A stretch of DNA of 60,156 bases from Halalkalibacterium ligniniphilum (GTDB lineage: Bacteria; Bacillota; Bacilli; Bacillales; Bacillaceae_D): positions 1 through 60,156 of the forward strand of contig NZ_ANNK01000096.1 of assembly GCF_000334155.1 (NCBI RefSeq), read 5' to 3'. Position 1 is the stretch's first letter; each line of letters starts with the position of its first letter. Made by a program: the position numbers and the translations under genes. The notes beneath the pieces were generated by a model. The model was not told the origin of the DNA. It did not search any database and saw nothing but the letters and a program-made list of their open reading frames with translations. Positions 57,121 through 60,156 of the stretch are shown one piece after another.

Positions 57121-57687
57121 TTATGCTTTGATTAGAGCCAAAACCTCGGCCCGCGCTGCTTGATCGTTTGCAAATACCCCTCGAACAGCAGATGTAACTG
57201 TAGACGAGCCAGGCTTTTTCACGCCACGCATCGTCATACACATGTGCTCTGCTTCAACGATAACGATCACACCATGAGGGTCAAGTGTTTCAACTAAAGA
57301 ATCTGCAACCGTTGACGTAATTCTCTCTTGTAGCTGCGGTCTTCTAGCAACAGCCTCGACTGCACGAGCCAGTTTACTTAATCCTGTCACTTTTCCACCG
57401 CGAGGAATATAACCAACATGGGCTTTTCCAAAAAAAGGAACTAAGTGGTGCTCACACATTGAAAAAAATGGAATGTCTTTAACTAAGACTAACTCTTCAT
57501 GGTCCTCGCCAAAAACCGTTGCAAAATGCTCTTTCGGGTCTTCATTCAACCCTTGAAACACTTCTTCATACATTTTTGCCACACGTTTTGGTGTATCTAT
57601 TAACCCTTCACGTGAAGGATCTTCTCCAATCGCTTCTAATATCATCACGACAGCCTGCTTAATTTTTTCGTGGTCTACTGTGCTCAA
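57121..57687 (-). CDS. folE: GTP cyclohydrolase I
   Basis: 188 aa enzyme making dihydroneopterin triphosphate from GTP for folate synthesis (mtrA in Bacillus). [19 protein letters not shown] holds the zinc and catalytic residues. The frame extends to ATGs at 57702 and 57726. TTG at 57687 is favoured because GGGGGA lies seven bases upstream and it aligns with the B. subtilis start. It forms an operon with mtrB. Confidence 0.96.
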   Translation of the reverse strand: MSTVDHEKIKQAVVMILEAIGEDPSREGLIDTPKRVAKMYEEVFQGLNEDPKEHFATVFGEDHEELVLVKDIPFFSMCEHHLVPFFGKAHVGYIPRGGKVTGLSKLARAVEAVARRPQLQERITSTVADSLVETLDPHGVIVIVEAEHMCMTMRGVKKPGSSTVTSAVRGVFANDQAARAEVLALIKA

Positions 57688-57797
57688 CAATTTATCCCCC
57701 ATTCGTACAATCCAAATTTTGTTCATCCTTGTAACAAAATTTTCTTATCTTACGTAAGACATCTTTAAAATTTTAGCATATTTGACCATGAAAACGC

Positions 57798-57824
57798 AAA
57801 AAAACTCCCTTTAGTAAGGGAGTT
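57798..57824 (-). terminator. Terminator of spoIVA
   Basis: AACTCCC pairs with GGGAGTT (57803-57824), followed by seven T on the minus strand, eight bases after the stop. Confidence 0.93.
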
Positions 57825-57831
57825 CTGGCGA

Positions 57832-59310
57832 TTAGAGGATAATGGCAATCAGACCACCCGAACCCTCATTAATGATACGTTCTAATGTTTCTTTCAATTT
57901 GTACCGAGCATTTTCAGGCATTAGCGATAATTTAGCTGAAATTCCTTCCCGAACAATGGAATTTAAGGAACGTCCAAAAATGTCAGAATTCCAAATCGAA
58001 AGTGGATTCTCCTCAAAATCTTGCATTAAATAACGCACAAGCTCCTCACTTTGTTTCTCCGTTCCAATAATCGGAGCAAATTCCGATTCAACATCGACTT
58101 TAATCATATGGATGGAAGGGGCTACAGCCTTTAAGCGAACACCAAACCGTGAGCCTTGGCGAATAATTTCAGGTTCATCAAGGCTCATATCCGAAAGTGC
58201 AGGTGCTGCAATGCCATAGCCTGTTTGTTTTACCATGCGGAGTGCATCTGACACTTGATCATATTCAGATTTCGCGTGGGCAAAATCCTGCATTAGCTGC
58301 AGCAAATGATCCTTGCCGCGAATTTCAACCCCGACCACTTCTTTCAGGATCTGGTCATATAAATCGTCTGGAGCGTACAAATCAATCTCCGCAATTCCTT
58401 GGCCCATTTCAATCCCTGCTAATCGAGCATCATCAATAAATTCATATTCAGAAAAATGACCGACAACCCTGTCTACATCTCTAAGGCGTTTAATATCCTT
58501 CACCGTATTTCGAACGGATTCCTCATAGCTTTGACGAAGCCAATGATCTTCTTTTAGTACCATCACCCAGCTCGGTAAGTTCACATTTACTTCATGAACA
58601 GGAAATTCAAACAAGACTTCTCGAAGAACATTGTTAATGTCTTGTTCTGTCATGCTTTCAACACTCATCGCTAAAACTGGTATATCATGCTCCTCAGCTA
58701 GACTTCTTCTTAGCTGCTCTGTATCAGGATGATGTGGTCTGACACTATTTACGATCATAATAAACGGCTTTCCAACCTCTTTGAGCTCTCCGATTACACG
58801 AGACTCTGCTTCTAAATAATCATAACGAGGAATCTCGCCGATCGACCCATCGGTTGTGACGACAACTCCAAGTGTTGAATGTTCCGTGATAACTTTCCTT
58901 GTACCGATTTCCGCCGCTTCTTGAAACGGGATCGGCTCCTCATACCACGGTGTATTGATCATCCGCGGGCCATTTTCATCCTCATAACCTTTTGCACCCG
59001 GTACCGTATAGCCGACACAATCGACAAGGCGAACATTCACATTTAGCCCTTCATCCACATGAATTGAAATGGCTTGATTTGGAACAAACTTTGGCTCTGT
59101 TGTCATGATTGTTTTCCCAGCAGCGCTCTGGGGAAGTTCATCTTGTGCTCTTGCTTTTTCTGATTCATTTACAATATTAGGCAATACGACAAGTTCCATA
59201 AATTTTTTGATAAACGTCGATTTTCCTGTTCGGACCGCTCCAACCACACCTAAATAGATGTCACCGCCAGTCCGTTCAGCAATATCTTTAAAAATATCAA
59301 CCTTTTCCAC
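57832..59310 (-). CDS. spoIVA: Stage IV sporulation protein A (coat ATPase)
   Basis: 492 aa, the conserved length. SpoIVA hydrolyses ATP and polymerises on the forespore outer membrane as the base layer of the spore coat. The Walker A motif is GVVGAVRTGKST near residues 22-33, and the C-terminal residues after about 400 are needed for localisation in B. subtilis. The start is GTG behind GGGAGGGG. A sigma-E promoter lies upstream, consistent with mother-cell expression. Confidence 0.98.
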   Translation of the reverse strand: MEKVDIFKDIAERTGGDIYLGVVGAVRTGKSTFIKKFMELVVLPNIVNESEKARAQDELPQSAAGKTIMTTEPKFVPNQAISIHVDEGLNVNVRLVDCVGYTVPGAKGYEDENGPRMINTPWYEEPIPFQEAAEIGTRKVITEHSTLGVVVTTDGSIGEIPRYDYLEAESRVIGELKEVGKPFIMIVNSVRPHHPDTEQLRRSLAEEHDIPVLAMSVESMTEQDINNVLREVLFEFPVHEVNVNLPSWVMVLKEDHWLRQSYEESVRNTVKDIKRLRDVDRVVGHFSEYEFIDDARLAGIEMGQGIAEIDLYAPDDLYDQILKEVVGVEIRGKDHLLQLMQDFAHAKSEYDQVSDALRMVKQTGYGIAAPALSDMSLDEPEIIRQGSRFGVRLKAVAPSIHMIKVDVESEFAPIIGTEKQSEELVRYLMQDFEENPLSIWNSDIFGRSLNSIVREGISAKLSLMPENARYKLKETLERIINEGSGGLIAIIL

Positions 59311-59377
59311 GTGATCCCCTCCCGATCAAGTAAAGATATAAGATTCGTCAATCTCCTGCTAATCTTGGACACTATCA

Positions 59378-59406
59378 TATGTATGATGTTGTCCACAAAA
59401 TATACC
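59378..59406 (-). promoter_or_regulatory. Sigma-E promoter of spoIVA
   Basis: GGTATATT (59399-59406), 13 bases, CATACATA (59378-59385) on the minus strand. It matches the sigma-E pattern of an ATATT-like -35 and a CATACAnT -10 with 13-14 bases between, except the last base. Confidence 0.85.
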
Positions 59407-59558
59407 TTAGCAACTGAGAAGAACGGAAAGAAAGCATTTGATTTCTTTGACGAATCTCTCCTCACGTCAGCAAACGTGTGTACCGAGAAGGGGTTGTAAA
59501 AAAAGAATGCCCCCTTCCTTTTGTATGTATATGATCGGAAGAGGACATTATACCGTTC

Positions 59559-60156
59559 TTATTCATTGTTTTCATAAACATTTGGCAGGCTCATATCATA
59601 GACAGGCTCACCTTGCTCATTAATCGAATACGGAATCGAAAAAGCAGGGACAAATGGAGAACGCTCTACTAATAAGTCACGGATATCTTCTCCAGGCTCT
59701 ACCTCAACATCACTTTCTTGCAGCAATATATTCAAATCCGTTCGATAGTCAATCACAATGTCCCCACCATTTGTAAGAAGTAATGGCAAATACGTATCAT
59801 GATAAGGACTTGGTACGAGAGGAGCCTCTCGATAATTCAATGCCTCATAGTCAAGAGTAAAAAGACCGACATCTAAGATTTCATCCACAGGTGCATACGT
59901 GTGTTCACGCATATATTGATTTAGACGCTGCTGCAGCCGCTGAATCTCTTCCAATGGTCGTAAATCAATCAATTTAATTTCCGGTGCTTTGTCTACATTC
60001 ACGAGCACATATTGAAACACGCCACCATTCTCGAAGGAGTTTCCTGGCGGCTGCTGTATATACCTTGGCACAAGCTGATTAAAGTCCACAGGGTATCGCT
60101 GATACACAACTGTATTGGCATCTCTCGTCTTTATCGGTAGAACACCTGTATCCGCC
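59559..60156 (-). CDS. yphF: YphF-like protein, C-terminal part (cut by window end)
   Basis: About 199 codons remain open to the right edge, so the true start lies outside the window; the GTG at 60107 is internal. The part seen is soluble and acidic, with PEIKLIDLRPLEEIQRLQQR and a C-terminus ending YDMSLPNVYENNE. No known motif was recognised. The name comes from position upstream of spoIVA, as in B. subtilis, not from sequence recognition. The function is unknown. Confidence 0.5.
   Translation of the reverse strand, partial: ADTGVLPIKTRDANTVVYQRYPVDFNQLVPRYIQQPPGNSFENGGVFQYVLVNVDKAPEIKLIDLRPLEEIQRLQQRLNQYMREHTYAPVDEILDVGLFTLDYEALNYREAPLVPSPYHDTYLPLLLTNGGDIVIDYRTDLNILLQESDVEVEPGEDIRDLLVERSPFVPAFSIPYSINEQGEPVYDMSLPNVYENNE

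Noticed and set aside
57107-57241. Upstream extension of mtrB
   Set aside because: It overlaps folE in another frame, has no homology to TRAP, and the ATG at 57106 has an excellent ribosome binding site.
59484-59515. AAGGGG / CCCCTT hairpin between spoIVA and the yphF-like gene as a terminator
   Set aside because: The T run falls in the loop rather than after the stem on the minus strand, so it does not fit a terminator.
1-60156. CRISPR arrays, tRNA, rRNA, insertion sequences, prophage
   Set aside because: No regularly spaced repeats, no tRNA-like cloverleaf I could recognise, no transposase or phage gene; gene content is core chromosomal throughout.

Overview
This window is a low-to-moderate GC Firmicute chromosome segment whose gene order follows the Bacillus subtilis block yppC-recU-ponA / dnaD-nth-ypoC / asnS-aspB-ypmB-ypmA / dinG / panBCD / birA-cca-bshA-bshB1-mgsA-dapB-ypjD / ypjCBA / qcrABC / ypiFBA / aroA-tyrA-hisC-trpABFCDE / aroH-aroB-aroC / cheR-ndk / hepT-menG-hepS / mtrB-folE / spoIVA. 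Strong AAGGAGG-type ribosome binding sites, a sigma-E promoter before spoIVA and bacillithiol genes all fit an endospore-forming Bacillaceae. Futalosine-pathway menaquinone genes (mqnA, ubiX and ubiA homologs) inside the hepS-hepT cluster point to the alkaliphile group around Halalkalibacterium, Alkalihalobacillus and Shouchella rather than B. subtilis itself. This is an inference from memory of the group, not a search.

Layout. Bases 1-4510: yppC diverges from recU-ponA, which end at a bidirectional terminator. 4515-10104: dnaD-nth-ypoC-dynA on the minus strand, with the double dynamin gene last. 10198-13684: asnS with its own promoter and terminator, then ypmA-ypmB-aspB. 13685-14164: a poorly explained gap. 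14165-19408: an MtaD-type amidohydrolase, dinG and a TPR gene. 19472-21812: panBCD behind a leader that looks like a pan-motif RNA plus terminator. 21824-27416: ypjD-dapB-mgsA-bshB1-bshA-cca-birA. 27431-30687: ypjC (plus strand), yugP, ypjB and ypjA. 30783-33123: a repeat copy and qcrABC. 33343-35971: ypiF, ypiB and ypiA. 36036-37379: a second repeat copy, an orphan amidohydrolase-like gene and a promoter-terminator unit that could be a small RNA or attenuator. 37461-49999: the aromatic amino acid supraoperon, including a TRAP-regulated trp leader with 11 triplets. 50095-51628: cheR and ndk. 51639-56648: the menaquinone and heptaprenyl diphosphate cluster. 56701-57687: a third repeat copy, mtrB and folE. 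57798-59406: spoIVA. 59559 to the right end: the C-terminal part of a YphF-like gene.

How the genes work together. Chorismate made by AroA, AroB and AroC feeds Trp (trpEDCFBA), Tyr/Phe (aroH, tyrA, hisC) and, through MqnA, menaquinone. The quinone tail comes from HepS/HepT, ring prenylation from the UbiA homolog and final methylation from MenG. Menaquinol is the substrate of the QcrABC complex encoded nearby. MtrB (TRAP) at 56888-57106 should control the trp leader at 47173-47328, so regulator and target both lie in the window. No rRNA, tRNA, CRISPR array, prophage or insertion sequence was recognised. The least conventional material is intergenic: the 107-nt unit upstream of the orphan gene, the three-copy repeat family, the pan leader and the ypmA-mtaD gap.
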